Shown: in pieces, positions 9,512-18,198 of the stretch
How the letters are laid out: each line of letters opens with the position of its first letter
Numbering within the stretch: the first letter of the stretch is position 1
Source: Bradyrhizobium sp. ISRA464
GTDB lineage: Bacteria; Pseudomonadota; Alphaproteobacteria; Rhizobiales; Xanthobacteraceae
DNA length: 64,000 bases
NCBI RefSeq assembly: GCF_029910095.1
Contig: NZ_CP094526.1
Span: forward strand, 7,006,001 to 7,070,000
Direction of reading: 5' to 3'
Notes under the pieces: generated by a model
Database searches by the model: none
What the model was told of the DNA's origin: nothing
What the model saw: only the letters and a program-made list of their open reading frames with translations
Made by a program: the position numbers and the translations under genes

Positions 9512-9555
9512 CGTCGGGCAAATCAGTGATTGACGCCTTCGACGACAGTCCGCGA

Positions 9556-10848
9556 TCACACCCCCAGCCGGTCCCTCACCCGCCCCGCCAGCACGGCGGT
9601 GGTGACACCGACGCGCCAGAATGCGTGCATCGGTATCGGCTTAATGCCCGTGATCGGCATGTCGATCTCGGCCGTGGCGCCGCCGATCAGACGGCGGGCA
9701 AGTTGCGCCCCCATCGCGGTCGAGAGCGCGACACCGCGGCCGTTGCAGCCGAGCGAGATCAAAAGATTCTCGGCGGGCTCGTGCACATGCGGATAGTGAT
9801 CCGCGGTGATGGCGAGCCGGCTGTTCCAGCCATGGGTCCAGGCGACACCCTTGAGCTGCGGCCACAGCCGCTCGGCATAGCGCATCAGATAGGCGACGTC
9901 GGACGGGCTCTTGATCCAGCGCATCGGGCCACGGCCGCCCATCAACAGGCGATTGCGCTGGTCGATGCGGTAATAGACCGTGATGTGGCCGCTCTCGTAG
10001 AGCACGGGCCGCGTCGGCATGATCGCGCGGGCGACCTCGTCGGACAGCGGCGCGGTGCAGGCGATCGAGGAGAACACCGGCACGATGCTGCGGCGGAGCG
10101 CCGGCCAGAGATCGTCGGTGAAGCCGTTGGTCGCGAGCAGCACCTTGTCGGCATGCACCACCGCGCGAGGCGTCTCGATCCGCCAGCGGCTGCCGTCGCG
10201 CCGCAGCGACAGCGCCGGCGTCTCGCCATGCACGGCCGCGCCAGCGCCGATCGCGGCGCGCGCCAGTCCCCGCGCGTAGCTCAGCGGATGCAGGTCGCCG
10301 CCACGCGCATCCAGCATGGCGCCGAGGTAGCGGTCGCTGCCGGTCAGCTCGCGCATCTCGGCGGCGTTCAGCAGCTTCACCGGCATGCCGCGTGCGATGC
10401 ATTGCTTCGCGGTCGCCGCGATCGCAGCGGCGCTGGCCTGGTTGTAGGCGGCGCGCAGCGTGCCGTTCTGCCGCGCCTCGCAGGGAATCTGATAGCGGCG
10501 GATCAAATCATGCGTGAAGTTGGTGGTGCCGTAGGAGAATTCGATCATGCGGCGGCCGAGGTCGGGGCCAAAATCGGCCTCGATCTGATCGGGGTCGTGC
10601 TTCAGCCCGGGATTGGTCTGCCCGCCATTGTTGCCGGACGCACCCCAGCCAGGCTCCTGCGCTTCCAGCACGGTGGCGAAGACGCCCTGCTCGGCGAGAT
10701 GCAGCGCGGTGGAGAGCCCGGTGAAGCCACCGCCGATGATCGCGACCGGTACGCTCGTATCCACGGTGAGCGGCGGCGTCGGCTCCGCGGGCGCGGCGGT
10801 GTCGGCATAGAGGCTAGGCGGCAGCGGCAGGCGAGTGGGTGGGGTCAT
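9556..10848 (-). CDS. FAD-dependent amine/amino-acid oxidoreductase (DAO family, gamma-glutamylputrescine oxidase-like)
   Basis: A 430-residue flavoprotein starting at ATG 10848. The dinucleotide-binding motif is VAIIGGGFTGLSTALHLAE, followed by the acidic residue that contacts ribose (VLEAQ). GASGNNGGQTNPGL and a C-terminal NLLISLGCNGRGVALSTAMG are characteristic of DadA/PuuB/OrdL-type oxidases. It probably oxidises a primary or secondary amine or amino acid. It is followed, across a repeat, by a polar amino acid ABC transporter and an XRE-cupin regulator, as in PuuB/PuuR-type polyamine or amino-acid catabolic loci. No strong ribosome-binding site is seen; an upstream in-frame start at 10899 comes close to the repeat. 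Confidence 0.87.
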   Translation of the reverse strand: MTPPTRLPLPPSLYADTAAPAEPTPPLTVDTSVPVAIIGGGFTGLSTALHLAEQGVFATVLEAQEPGWGASGNNGGQTNPGLKHDPDQIEADFGPDLGRRMIEFSYGTTNFTHDLIRRYQIPCEARQNGTLRAAYNQASAAAIAATAKQCIARGMPVKLLNAAEMRELTGSDRYLGAMLDARGGDLHPLSYARGLARAAIGAGAAVHGETPALSLRRDGSRWRIETPRAVVHADKVLLATNGFTDDLWPALRRSIVPVFSSIACTAPLSDEVARAIMPTRPVLYESGHITVYYRIDQRNRLLMGGRGPMRWIKSPSDVAYLMRYAERLWPQLKGVAWTHGWNSRLAITADHYPHVHEPAENLLISLGCNGRGVALSTAMGAQLARRLIGGATAEIDMPITGIKPIPMHAFWRVGVTTAVLAGRVRDRLGV

Positions 10849-10901
10849 GGGAGGGTACCGAACTTGGATAAGGCGATGTGGGCGCGTCGGCATATCCACG
10901 C

Positions 10902-11043
10902 GCTCCCTTCACCTCTCCCGCCTGCGGGGGAGGTCGCATTGCATCGCAGATGCAATGCGGGTGGGGGCTTTCTCCGCAACGAGACTCCGACTCGTGGCGA
11001 GACCCCCACCCCACCCCTCCCCCGCAAGCGGGAGAGGGAGCAC
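10902..11043. repeat. palindromic intergenic repeat, family 1 copy a
   Basis: An imperfect large palindrome bounded by CTCTCCCGC on the left and GCGGGAGAGG on the right. It contains a perfect 10-bp hairpin GCATTGCATC/GATGCAATGC. Related copies with different but still pairing hairpins lie at 35199-35335 and 63204-63354. It fills the gap between the oxidoreductase and ABC transporter genes. Confidence 0.8.
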
Positions 11044-11088
11044 AGTTCCGATGCGGCAACTGTTCGGCTCAACTTCATCGCCTCCGGG

Positions 11089-11820
11089 TCACAACGGGTG
11101 CAGCACGCGGCGCAGGAAATCCTGCGTGCGCGAGTGCTGCGGTTGATTGAGCACGGACTTGGCGGCGCCCTGCTCGACGATGACGCCGCCGTCGATGAAC
11201 AGCACGCGGTCGGCGACGTCGCGGGCGAAGCCCATCTCGTGGGTGACGACGACCATGGTCATGCCGTCGTCGGCGAGCTTGCGCATCACCGAGAGCACCT
11301 CACCGACCAGTTCAGGATCGAGCGCCGAAGTCGGCTCGTCGAACAGGATCGCCTTCGGCTGCATCGCCAGCGCGCGGGCGATGGCGACGCGCTGCTGCTG
11401 GCCGCCCGAGAGCTGCGGCGGATGCACGTCGGCCTTCTCGGCGAGACCGACCTGTGTCAGCAGCGCACGGCCGCGCGCGATCGCCTGCTCACGCGGCTCC
11501 TTCTTCACATAGAGTGGCCCCTCGATGACGTTCTCCAGCGCGGTGCGATGCGGGAACAGGTTGAAGCGCTGGAACACCATCGAGACCTGGGTGCGGATCG
11601 CCACGATCGAGGGCGAGTTGCGATCGACCCGCGCACCCTCGACGCTGATCTCGCCACGGTCATAGCTCTCGAGCCCGTTAATGCAGCGCAGGATGGTCGA
11701 CTTGCCGGAGCCGGAGGGGCCGATGATGCAGACCACCTCGCTTTTCGCGACCGACGCCGAGATGCCCTTCAGCACCTCGACCTTGCCAAAGCTCTTGTGA
11801 ACGTCTTTCAGCTCGATCAT
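11089..11820 (-). CDS. polar amino acid ABC transporter ATP-binding protein (GlnQ-like)
   Basis: A 243-residue ATPase of the PAAT family. Walker A is GPSGSGKST, the signature is LSGGQQQR, Walker B is [13 protein letters not shown] and the switch His is in [10 protein letters not shown]. It energises import of a polar amino acid or related compound through the permease encoded directly upstream. Its ATG overlaps the permease stop by four bases (ATGA), indicating translational coupling. With the permease and the binding protein at 12711-13478 it makes a complete importer. Confidence 0.95.
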   Translation of the reverse strand: MIELKDVHKSFGKVEVLKGISASVAKSEVVCIIGPSGSGKSTILRCINGLESYDRGEISVEGARVDRNSPSIVAIRTQVSMVFQRFNLFPHRTALENVIEGPLYVKKEPREQAIARGRALLTQVGLAEKADVHPPQLSGGQQQRVAIARALAMQPKAILFDEPTSALDPELVGEVLSVMRKLADDGMTMVVVTHEMGFARDVADRVLFIDGGVIVEQGAAKSVLNQPQHSRTQDFLRRVLHPL

Positions 11821-12470
11821 TTGCGGTTCGCCTTGGTCTCGAAGTGCCGAACCAAGAGGATGAGCGGAATGCTCATGGTCAGATACATCAGCGCAACAAG
11901 CGTGAATACGCTGGTGTTCTTGAAGGTGGAGGAGGCGATCAATTTACCCTGCAGCGCGAGCTCGGCGACCGTAATCGTCGAGGCCTGCGACGAATCCTTC
12001 AGCATCATGATCATGATGTTGCCGTAGGGCGGCAGCACGATCCTGACTGCCTGCGGCAGCACCACACGGCGCATGGTGAGCCACCAGCCCATCCCGATGG
12101 TCTGCGCCGCCTCGATCTGTCCCTTGTCGATCGCCTCGATGCCGGCGCGGAAGTTTTCGGCCTGGTAGGCCGAATAGGCAATGCCGAGCCCGAGGATCGC
12201 CGCCTGCAGCGCCGTCAGCGCGATACCGAAATCGGGCATCACAAAATAGAGGTAGAACAGCAGCACGATGATCGGGATGCCGCGGATCACGTTGATGAGC
12301 GAGGCGCTGAGGCCCACGAAGAAGCCGATGCCCGACACCCGCATCAGTGCCCACACCAGCCCGAGCACGGTCGACAGCGCCAGCGAGCCGACGGTGACGA
12401 CGACTGTCAGCCAAACACCCTGCAGCAGGATCGGCACGAACTCGGCGGCGTCACTGACAAATTTCTGCAT
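11817..12470 (-). CDS. polar amino acid ABC transporter permease (HisM/GlnP family)
   Basis: A 217-residue inner-membrane permease with about five transmembrane segments. The cytoplasmic EAA loop that contacts the ATPase is seen in [21 protein letters not shown]. Only one permease gene is present, so the channel is probably a homodimer. Its stop overlaps the ATPase start. A gap of 240 bases containing a palindromic repeat separates it from the binding-protein gene, which may reduce expression of permease and ATPase relative to the binding protein. Confidence 0.93.
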   Translation of the reverse strand: MQKFVSDAAEFVPILLQGVWLTVVVTVGSLALSTVLGLVWALMRVSGIGFFVGLSASLINVIRGIPIIVLLFYLYFVMPDFGIALTALQAAILGLGIAYSAYQAENFRAGIEAIDKGQIEAAQTIGMGWWLTMRRVVLPQAVRIVLPPYGNIMIMMLKDSSQASTITVAELALQGKLIASSTFKNTSVFTLVALMYLTMSIPLILLVRHFETKANRK

Positions 12471-12542
12471 CGGCTCAAACGCGCGACTTCATAGGGATAG
12501 TTGACGAGCTCTTGGGTGAAAGGCTGCGAATGTATCCACGCC

Positions 12543-12665
12543 CGTCATTGCGAGGAGCGCCAGCGACGAAGCAATCCATCGCTCCGCGTGTGCGGGCCGA
12601 TGGATTGCTTCGCGGAGCCTGTCATCGGGCGGCGCTGCGCGCCGACCCGTTGGCTCGCAATGACG
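12543..12665. repeat. palindromic intergenic repeat (CGTCATTGCGAG type)
   Basis: Bounded by CGTCATTGCGAG at 12543-12554 and its exact reverse complement CTCGCAATGACG at 12654-12665. Inside are GAAGCAATCCATCG and its reverse complement CGATGGATTGCTTC. It lies between the ABC permease and binding-protein genes. The form is a widespread bacterial intergenic palindrome type; a role as transcript stabiliser or attenuator is inference. Confidence 0.8.
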
Positions 12666-12710
12666 TGGAGAATACGGTGAAGCACAATTTCAAATCCCGG
12701 GCACACGCTC

Positions 12711-13478
12711 TCAGGACGCGTTGGCCTTCTGGCCCCATTTCTCGAGGATCTTTGCAATGGTGCCGCTGGCCTTGAGCTTGGCAAGCGAGGCATTGATCTT
12801 CGCGAGCAGCGCGGTGTCGCTCTTGCGGACGCCGATCGCGACAGTGCCGACGGTGGCGGGCTTGTAGCCATCGACCAGGCGCACGTCGGCGAAATTGCCC
12901 TGCTGCAGGTTGTAGGCAAGGATCGGATAGTCGGCGAAGCCGGCCTTGAGGCGGCCTGCATTCACGTCGCGCAGGATGTCGGGAATGCTGTCGTAGACCT
13001 TCACCTCGCTGAACAGCCCGGTCTTCTTCAGCGCGTCGACAAAGGCGGTGCCGACCTGGGCGCCGACCACCGTGCCCTTCAAATCCTCCTGCGAGGTGTA
13101 GGCCTTGGTGTCGGTCTTCGGCACCACGAGGCCCTCGCCATAGGTGTAGACGGGATCGGAGAAGTCGATCACCTCCTTGCGCGCGGCGGTCGCGAACATC
13201 GCGGCGGCGATGATGTCGATCTTGTTCGAGGTCAGCGAGGGGATCAGCGCCGAGAACTGCATCGGCTCGATCTGAACGGAAAAGCCGGCGTCCTTGCCGA
13301 TCTCGGTGGCGAGATCGACCATGATGCCCTGGATCGAGCTGGTCTTGGTGTCGAGGAAGGTGAAGGGGATTCCGGTCGGTGTCGAGCCGACCTTCAGGAC
13401 TTGCTGCGCCTGCGACGGCGCGCTCAAGGCAATGGCAAGCGCCGCGATCGCGGCCTGGACGAGACGCTGAAAGGACAT
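12711..13478 (-). CDS. ABC transporter periplasmic substrate-binding protein (amino acid type)
   Basis: A 255-residue SBP_bac_3 protein. GGGAGGTG precedes ATG 13478, which decides the start. An Ala-rich signal peptide ends near APSQAQQ. The mature protein begins VLKVGSTPTGIPFTFLD, the usual first strand, and contains GIMVDLATEIGKDAGF and VVGAQVGTAFVDALKK, typical of polar amino acid receptors. It should deliver ligand to the permease and ATPase downstream. It is divergent from an XRE-cupin regulator whose candidate operators lie in the shared promoter region. Confidence 0.92.
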   Translation of the reverse strand: MSFQRLVQAAIAALAIALSAPSQAQQVLKVGSTPTGIPFTFLDTKTSSIQGIMVDLATEIGKDAGFSVQIEPMQFSALIPSLTSNKIDIIAAAMFATAARKEVIDFSDPVYTYGEGLVVPKTDTKAYTSQEDLKGTVVGAQVGTAFVDALKKTGLFSEVKVYDSIPDILRDVNAGRLKAGFADYPILAYNLQQGNFADVRLVDGYKPATVGTVAIGVRKSDTALLAKINASLAKLKASGTIAKILEKWGQKANAS

Positions 13479-13563
13479 CGCAACACCTCCCGAAGCTGAC
13501 ACTGGCGCCGCGTCGCCCGATGGTTTCGAGCTTGTTGTTGCGGGCGACGCCGTTCCGGCCTAT

Positions 13564-13628
13564 TTTCACCGATATGAAATTGTGGTCACGAAACCGCGGC
13601 CAATGCAAGCAGTTTTCATGCACATGAA
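13564..13628. promoter_or_regulatory. two operator-like dyads between transporter and XRE-cupin regulator
   Basis: TTTCA-N6-TGAAA spans 13564-13579 and TTCATG-CA-CATGAA spans 13615-13628. Both share TTCA/TGAA half-sites and lie in the 164-base divergent intergenic region. They are plausible binding sites for the XRE-cupin protein encoded at 13643; binding is inference. Confidence 0.5.
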
Positions 13629-13642
13629 GGAAGCGGCCTGAC

Positions 13643-14299
13643 GTGAGCGGCGGCAAGCGAATGCGCAAGGGAGCGGCAGGCAAGCCTGCGACGGCGCACC
13701 GCGCGGCAAGGAAGCCGGCCGAGCCGCCGGTCGACCTCGCGGTCGGACGCCGCATCCGCGATCTGCGCCGCGCCAAGCAGATGTCGCTGGAGACGATCGC
13801 CGCCCGCACCAGGCTGTCGATCGGCTTCATCAGCCAGATCGAGCGCGGCCTTTCGTCGCCCTCGCTGCGGGTGCTGGCGACGCTCGCCGATGTGCTCGGC
13901 GTCGGCATCGCCGGGCTGTTCGGTGCCGCACCGAATGACGACGCTGCCTCAAACGGCGTGGTCACCCGCGAGGCGCAGCGCGCCGAGCTGAAGCTGTGGC
14001 GCACCGGAGTCTCGAAGCAATTGCTGAGCCCGGCCGGCAGCGAAAGCCGGCTCAATCTGTTCCTGGTGCATCTCGCGCCCGGCGGCAGCACGGGCGACGA
14101 GCTCTACACCCATGACGGCGAGGAAGCCGGCCTTGTGCTCGAAGGCGAGATGACGCTGACCGTGGACGCCGAGACCTGGACGCTGAAGCAGGGCGACAGC
14201 TTCCGCTTCGCCAGCCGCCGGCCGCACCGCTTCTCCAATCCGGCCGACGATGCGAAGGCCGTGGTGCTGTGGGTGAATTGCGTGACGGCGGCGGGCTGA
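13643..14299 (+). CDS. XRE-family HTH regulator with C-terminal cupin domain
   Basis: A 218-residue regulator. After a basic tail of about 30 residues comes the helix-turn-helix (GRRIRDLRRAKQMSLETIAARTRLSIGFISQIERG, residues about 36-70). A cupin_2 domain covers the C-terminal third (GEEAGLVLEGEMTLTVD, GDSFRFASRRPHRFSNP). Such PuuR-like proteins usually sense a small amine or amino acid in the cupin barrel and repress neighbouring catabolic or transport genes. The start is GTG 13643 after GAAGGAAG. It is divergent from the ABC transporter, its probable target. Confidence 0.9.
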   Translation: MSGGKRMRKGAAGKPATAHRAARKPAEPPVDLAVGRRIRDLRRAKQMSLETIAARTRLSIGFISQIERGLSSPSLRVLATLADVLGVGIAGLFGAAPNDDAASNGVVTREAQRAELKLWRTGVSKQLLSPAGSESRLNLFLVHLAPGGSTGDELYTHDGEEAGLVLEGEMTLTVDAETWTLKQGDSFRFASRRPHRFSNPADDAKAVVLWVNCVTAAG

Positions 14300-14330
14300 G
14301 TCGCGTCTATCCATCGTCGTCCCGGCGAAG

Positions 14331-15878
14331 CAGGCCGTGCAAAAACCACGGTCTGATGTTGGATTTGGGAGGCAGAGACGGATTCGGGGGCAGGATGGCA
14401 CACATCGTTGGCCAATCGCGCTATCAGGCGACGTTGTATCCCGAGACGTTGGACGAGGTGATCGCGGCAGACAGCGCGGTGCGCGTCATTGACGGTTTTG
14501 TGGACAGCCTGGACCTTGCCGGGCTGGGTTTCTCGAACGTTGAGGCGGAGGCGACGGGGCGGCCGCCTTACGATCCGCGCGATCTGTTGAAGCTTTATGT
14601 CTACGGGTATCTGAACCAGATGCGTTCGAGCCGGCGGCTTGAGCGTGAGGCTCGGCGCAATGTCGAAGTGTTCTGGCTGATCAACCGGGTGAGGCCGGTG
14701 TTCAAGACCATTGCGGACTTCCGCAAGGACTATCCTGAGGCGATTGCCGGGGTCTGCCGGGCCTTTATAAAGTTCTGCCGCGAGCAATCGGTGTTTGGAG
14801 GCGAAGTCCTGGCGATCGACGGGAGCAAGATTGCTGCGGCGGCGAGCCGCAAGCAGGTGATCACCAAGGCGAAGCTTGCGGAGCGGGATGCGGCGATCGA
14901 GCGCAAGATCGCCGACTACCTGACGGCGATGGATGAGGCCGACGCCGAGGAGACGCCGCTTGAGCCGACCAAGACCGACGTGGCTGCAGCCCTTGCCGCG
15001 TTGAGGGCTCAGCGGGCTGAATTGCAGCAGCAGGCCGAACAGCTGGTTCAGGAAGGGCTCAAGCAGAAGGTGCTGGGTGAGCCTGAGGCCAAGCTCATGC
15101 GCACGCCGCGCGGCCATCAGGTTGCCTACAATGCACAGATCGCGGTCGATGCCCAGCATGACATGATCGTTGCGTTCGATCTGACCAACGAGGGCAACGA
15201 TCTGCAGCAACTCCACCCGATGGCCCGGCAGGGCAAGGCGGCCGTCGGCGCCGATCAGGTGAGCGTCGTTGCCGATACCGGCTATGCCAACGGCGCGCAC
15301 GGCAAGCAATGTGAGCAGGACGGGATCACCGCGATCGTACCGCATGGCGAGCGGGTCAATCCGAAGGGCAAGCAATACTTCAGCCGCGATCAGTTCAGCT
15401 ACGCCCGAGAGAGCGACAGCTGGGGTTGCCCTGCCGGTGAGGTCCTCCAACTCTTCAAGACCTCCCACACCAAACAGAAGAAGGAATATCGGACGCAAGC
15501 CTGCCCGGCCTGTCCGCTGAAATCGCAATGCACCGAGGCGGCGCAGCGGATCATCGTGCGCGGCTTCCATGACGATGACCGCGAGGCCATGCATCAGCGG
15601 GCGATCGCCGATCCAAGCTGGATGAGGCTCCGCCGCGAAGTCGCCGAGCATCCGTTCGCGACCATCAAATGGTTGATGGGAACCCCGCGCTTCCTCGTCC
15701 GCGGATTGCGCAAAGCCAAAGCCGAACTGGCGCTCAGCATCATCGCCTACAACCTCAAGAGACTGATTGCCATCAAGAGCGTACCCGCTCTGCTCAAGGC
15801 GCTCCGGCCCTGTCCAGCTTGAGGGTGCCCTCCTCGTTCTCAGCTCCAGGCACCGCGCCGACATTTTTGCACGGCCTG
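14331..15878 (+). mobile_element. IS1182-family insertion sequence, copy A
   Basis: Ends are inverted repeats CAGGCCGTGCAAAAA at the left and its reverse-complement form at 15864-15878. GAAG flanks both sides (14327-14330 and 15879-15882). Outside these are CATCGTCGTCCCGGC (14312-14326) and its exact reverse complement (15883-15897). The target was therefore a palindrome with 15-bp arms and a GAAG loop, and the insertion duplicated just the loop. A copy encoding the same transposase lies in opposite orientation at 57700-59247. Confidence 0.92.
14356..15822 (+). CDS. IS1182-family transposase (copy A)
   Basis: A 488-residue DDE transposase translated from ATG 14356; ATG 14395 (MAHIVGQSRYQ), close behind GGGGGCAGG, is an alternative. 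Longer frames begin outside the element and are rejected. Motifs: PPYDPRDLLKLYVYGYLNQ, LAIDGSKIAAAAS (Asp), VVADTGYANGAHG (Asp) and VAEHPFATIKWLMG (Glu), with a CPACPLKSQC cluster. The predicted protein is identical to that of copy B, so both are recent and probably functional. Confidence 0.94.
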   Translation: MLDLGGRDGFGGRMAHIVGQSRYQATLYPETLDEVIAADSAVRVIDGFVDSLDLAGLGFSNVEAEATGRPPYDPRDLLKLYVYGYLNQMRSSRRLEREARRNVEVFWLINRVRPVFKTIADFRKDYPEAIAGVCRAFIKFCREQSVFGGEVLAIDGSKIAAAASRKQVITKAKLAERDAAIERKIADYLTAMDEADAEETPLEPTKTDVAAALAALRAQRAELQQQAEQLVQEGLKQKVLGEPEAKLMRTPRGHQVAYNAQIAVDAQHDMIVAFDLTNEGNDLQQLHPMARQGKAAVGADQVSVVADTGYANGAHGKQCEQDGITAIVPHGERVNPKGKQYFSRDQFSYARESDSWGCPAGEVLQLFKTSHTKQKKEYRTQACPACPLKSQCTEAAQRIIVRGFHDDDREAMHQRAIADPSWMRLRREVAEHPFATIKWLMGTPRFLVRGLRKAKAELALSIIAYNLKRLIAIKSVPALLKALRPCPA

Positions 15879-15927
15879 GAAGGCCGGGACGACGATGATG
15901 ATTAACCCTTCGTCGTGTCGAACGACA

Positions 15928-18195
15928 TCAACCCAACCCCATCACCACATCCTCGATCTTGATCGGGAAGCGGCGGACGCGGATGCCGGTGGCGTGCCAG
16001 ACGGCATTGGCGACGGCACCGGCGCTGCCGGTGATGCCGATCTCGCCGACGCCCTTGATGCCGAGCGCATTCACATGCGGATCGTGCTCGTCGACGGTGA
16101 TCACATCCATCGGCGGCACGTCGGCATTCACAGGCACGTGGTACTCGGCAAGGTTCGCATTCAGGATACGGCCCGATCTGCGGTCGATCACCGCCTCCTC
16201 ATGCAGCGCGAAGGAGAGGCCCCAGATCATGCCGCCGTAAAGCTGGCTTTGGACCAGGCGCGGATTGATGATGCGGCCGGCGGCAAAGGCACCCACCAGC
16301 CGAGTCGCGCGGATCTGACCGAGCTCCGGATCGACCTTCACCTCGGCGAACACGGCGCCATGCGCGTGCATCGCGTATTGCGATTGCGCCGCCGGATTTG
16401 CCGCGCCGGTGCCGCTTGCATCGATCTCGGCGAGCCCGGCGCGGGCGAGGATGTCGGCATAGCTGTCGCTGCGCGTATCGTCGTCGCGCCGATGCAACCG
16501 CCCGGCCCGCGCAACCACGCCGGCATTGCCGGCGCCGAACAGCCGCGACCGCTCGTCCCTAGTCGCGAGGTCGGCGAGCTTTGCAATCACGGCCGCGCCG
16601 GCATTGTGGATCGCGGCACCGACGGTTGCGGTGTGCGCCGAGCCGCCGGCGATGCCGGCGTCCGGCAGATCCGACGTGCCCGAGCGGAACTCGATCTGCT
16701 CGAGATCGAGGCCGAGCGCATCAGCCGAGATCTGGGTCAGCGCGGTCCAGGCGCCCTGCCCCATGTCATGCGCGCCGCTCTCCATCACACCGCGCCCGTC
16801 GGCGCGGATCACGGCGCGGGCATTGCCCTGGAACATCAGCGCCGGGAAGGTCGCCGTGCCCATGCCCCAGCCGACCAGGAAGCCGTTCTCATCGCGCATC
16901 TCGCGCGGCTGCAGCGGACGGCGTGCCCAACCAAAGCGTTCGGCACCGCGGGCGTAGCACTGCCGCAGCGCCTTGGAGGAGAACGGCTTGCCGGTGGTCG
17001 GTTCGACCTCCGCGTAATTCTTCAGCCGGAAGTCCAGCGGATCGATGCCGCAGGCGAACGCCGCCTCGTCGATCGCGCTCTCCAGCGCGATCGAGCCGGT
17101 CGCCTCCCCCGGCGCGCGCATAAACAGCGGCGTGCCGGTATCGACGCGCACCGCCTCATGCGCGGTCCGGATCACAGGACTTGCGTAGAGCGTGTGCGAG
17201 GCATCGGCAGCGGGCTCGTAGAAATCGTCGAAGCTCGAGGTGGTAATGCGCGCGTGATGATCGATCGCGGTCAGCACGCCATCATCGTCAGCGCCGATGC
17301 GCAGCCGTTGCCGGGTCGCCGAACGATGCCCGACCGGGCCATACATCTGGCTGCGGCGCAGCGCGAGCTTGACCGGACGCCCCACCAGCTTTGCGGCCAT
17401 GATGCCGAGCACCTGCGGTCCCGACACCAGGCCCTTGGAGCCGAAGCCGCCGCCGAGGAACGGGCTGTTGATATGGATATTGGCCGGCGGAATGCCGAAC
17501 AATCCGCCGATCCGCAGCTGCGCCATCGCCATGCCCTGGCTCGGCGTGTCGATGAAGAGCTTGTCGCCGTCCCACACCGCGACGATCGCGTGCGGCTCCA
17601 TCGCGTTGTGATACTGCGCCGGCGTCTCATAGGTCGCGTCCGTCAGCTTCGACGCCGCGGCAAAACCCGCATCGATATCGCCGTGCTGGACTTCGGCGGG
17701 ATTGCCGATGCCGACCACCGGCGGCACGTAGGGCTCGCCGGCGTCGAGGCCGACGCGCGCGATCTCGACCTGGTAGCGCGGCGAGAGCAGCGCCGAGCCT
17801 TCGGTCGCGGCCTCCAGCGTCTCGGCGATCACCACCGCGATCGCCTGGTTGGCGTAGCGCACCTCGTTGGTCTGCAACAGCTCCATGCGGAAGGTGAACG
17901 GATTGCCCTTGGCGTCGGGATCTTCCGCAAGTTCGGGCTTGTGCGCCGGTGTCATCACGTCGACGACGCCGGGATGGCGCTTGGCGGCGGCGACATCGAG
18001 CGACTTGACGCGACCGCGCGCGATGCAGCTCGTCGCGATCACGGCATAGAGCATGCCGGGCGGATGATTGTCCGCGGCATAGCGCGCCTTGCCGGTCACC
18101 TTCAAAACGCCATCGGTGCGGGTCAGCGGCTGGCCGATGTTCGAGCCATGCCTGAGATGGGCGGGATCGCGGGTGAGATTGAGTTCGGGCGTCAT
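15928..18195 (-). CDS. xanthine dehydrogenase-family molybdopterin-binding subunit
   Basis: A 755-residue large subunit of a molybdenum hydroxylase. RSDGVLKVTG-like RTDGVLKVTGKARYAAD begins the Ald_Xan_dh_C domain. GGGFGSKG, the cofactor loop, and MRAPGEATG follow. GVGEIGITGSAGAVANAV contains the conserved Glu that acts as catalytic base in the family. The substrate is a heterocycle or aldehyde that cannot be named from sequence. It is the last gene of a three-gene operon with FAD and 2Fe-2S subunits, starting three bases after the FAD subunit gene. No maturation factor gene is nearby. Confidence 0.93.
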   Translation of the reverse strand: MTPELNLTRDPAHLRHGSNIGQPLTRTDGVLKVTGKARYAADNHPPGMLYAVIATSCIARGRVKSLDVAAAKRHPGVVDVMTPAHKPELAEDPDAKGNPFTFRMELLQTNEVRYANQAIAVVIAETLEAATEGSALLSPRYQVEIARVGLDAGEPYVPPVVGIGNPAEVQHGDIDAGFAAASKLTDATYETPAQYHNAMEPHAIVAVWDGDKLFIDTPSQGMAMAQLRIGGLFGIPPANIHINSPFLGGGFGSKGLVSGPQVLGIMAAKLVGRPVKLALRRSQMYGPVGHRSATRQRLRIGADDDGVLTAIDHHARITTSSFDDFYEPAADASHTLYASPVIRTAHEAVRVDTGTPLFMRAPGEATGSIALESAIDEAAFACGIDPLDFRLKNYAEVEPTTGKPFSSKALRQCYARGAERFGWARRPLQPREMRDENGFLVGWGMGTATFPALMFQGNARAVIRADGRGVMESGAHDMGQGAWTALTQISADALGLDLEQIEFRSGTSDLPDAGIAGGSAHTATVGAAIHNAGAAVIAKLADLATRDERSRLFGAGNAGVVARAGRLHRRDDDTRSDSYADILARAGLAEIDASGTGAANPAAQSQYAMHAHGAVFAEVKVDPELGQIRATRLVGAFAAGRIINPRLVQSQLYGGMIWGLSFALHEEAVIDRRSGRILNANLAEYHVPVNADVPPMDVITVDEHDPHVNALGIKGVGEIGITGSAGAVANAVWHATGIRVRRFPIKIEDVVMGLG

Positions 18196-18198
18196 GCA

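Noticed and set aside
9352..12027. 891-codon plus-strand frame
   Set aside because: It is antisense to the oxidase, repeat and ABC transporter genes; its composition (Arg/His-rich) is typical of a shadow frame in GC-rich DNA.
14269..14355. Longer start for transposase A
   Set aside because: It begins outside the IS boundary, in the regulator gene and target palindrome, and is absent from copy B.
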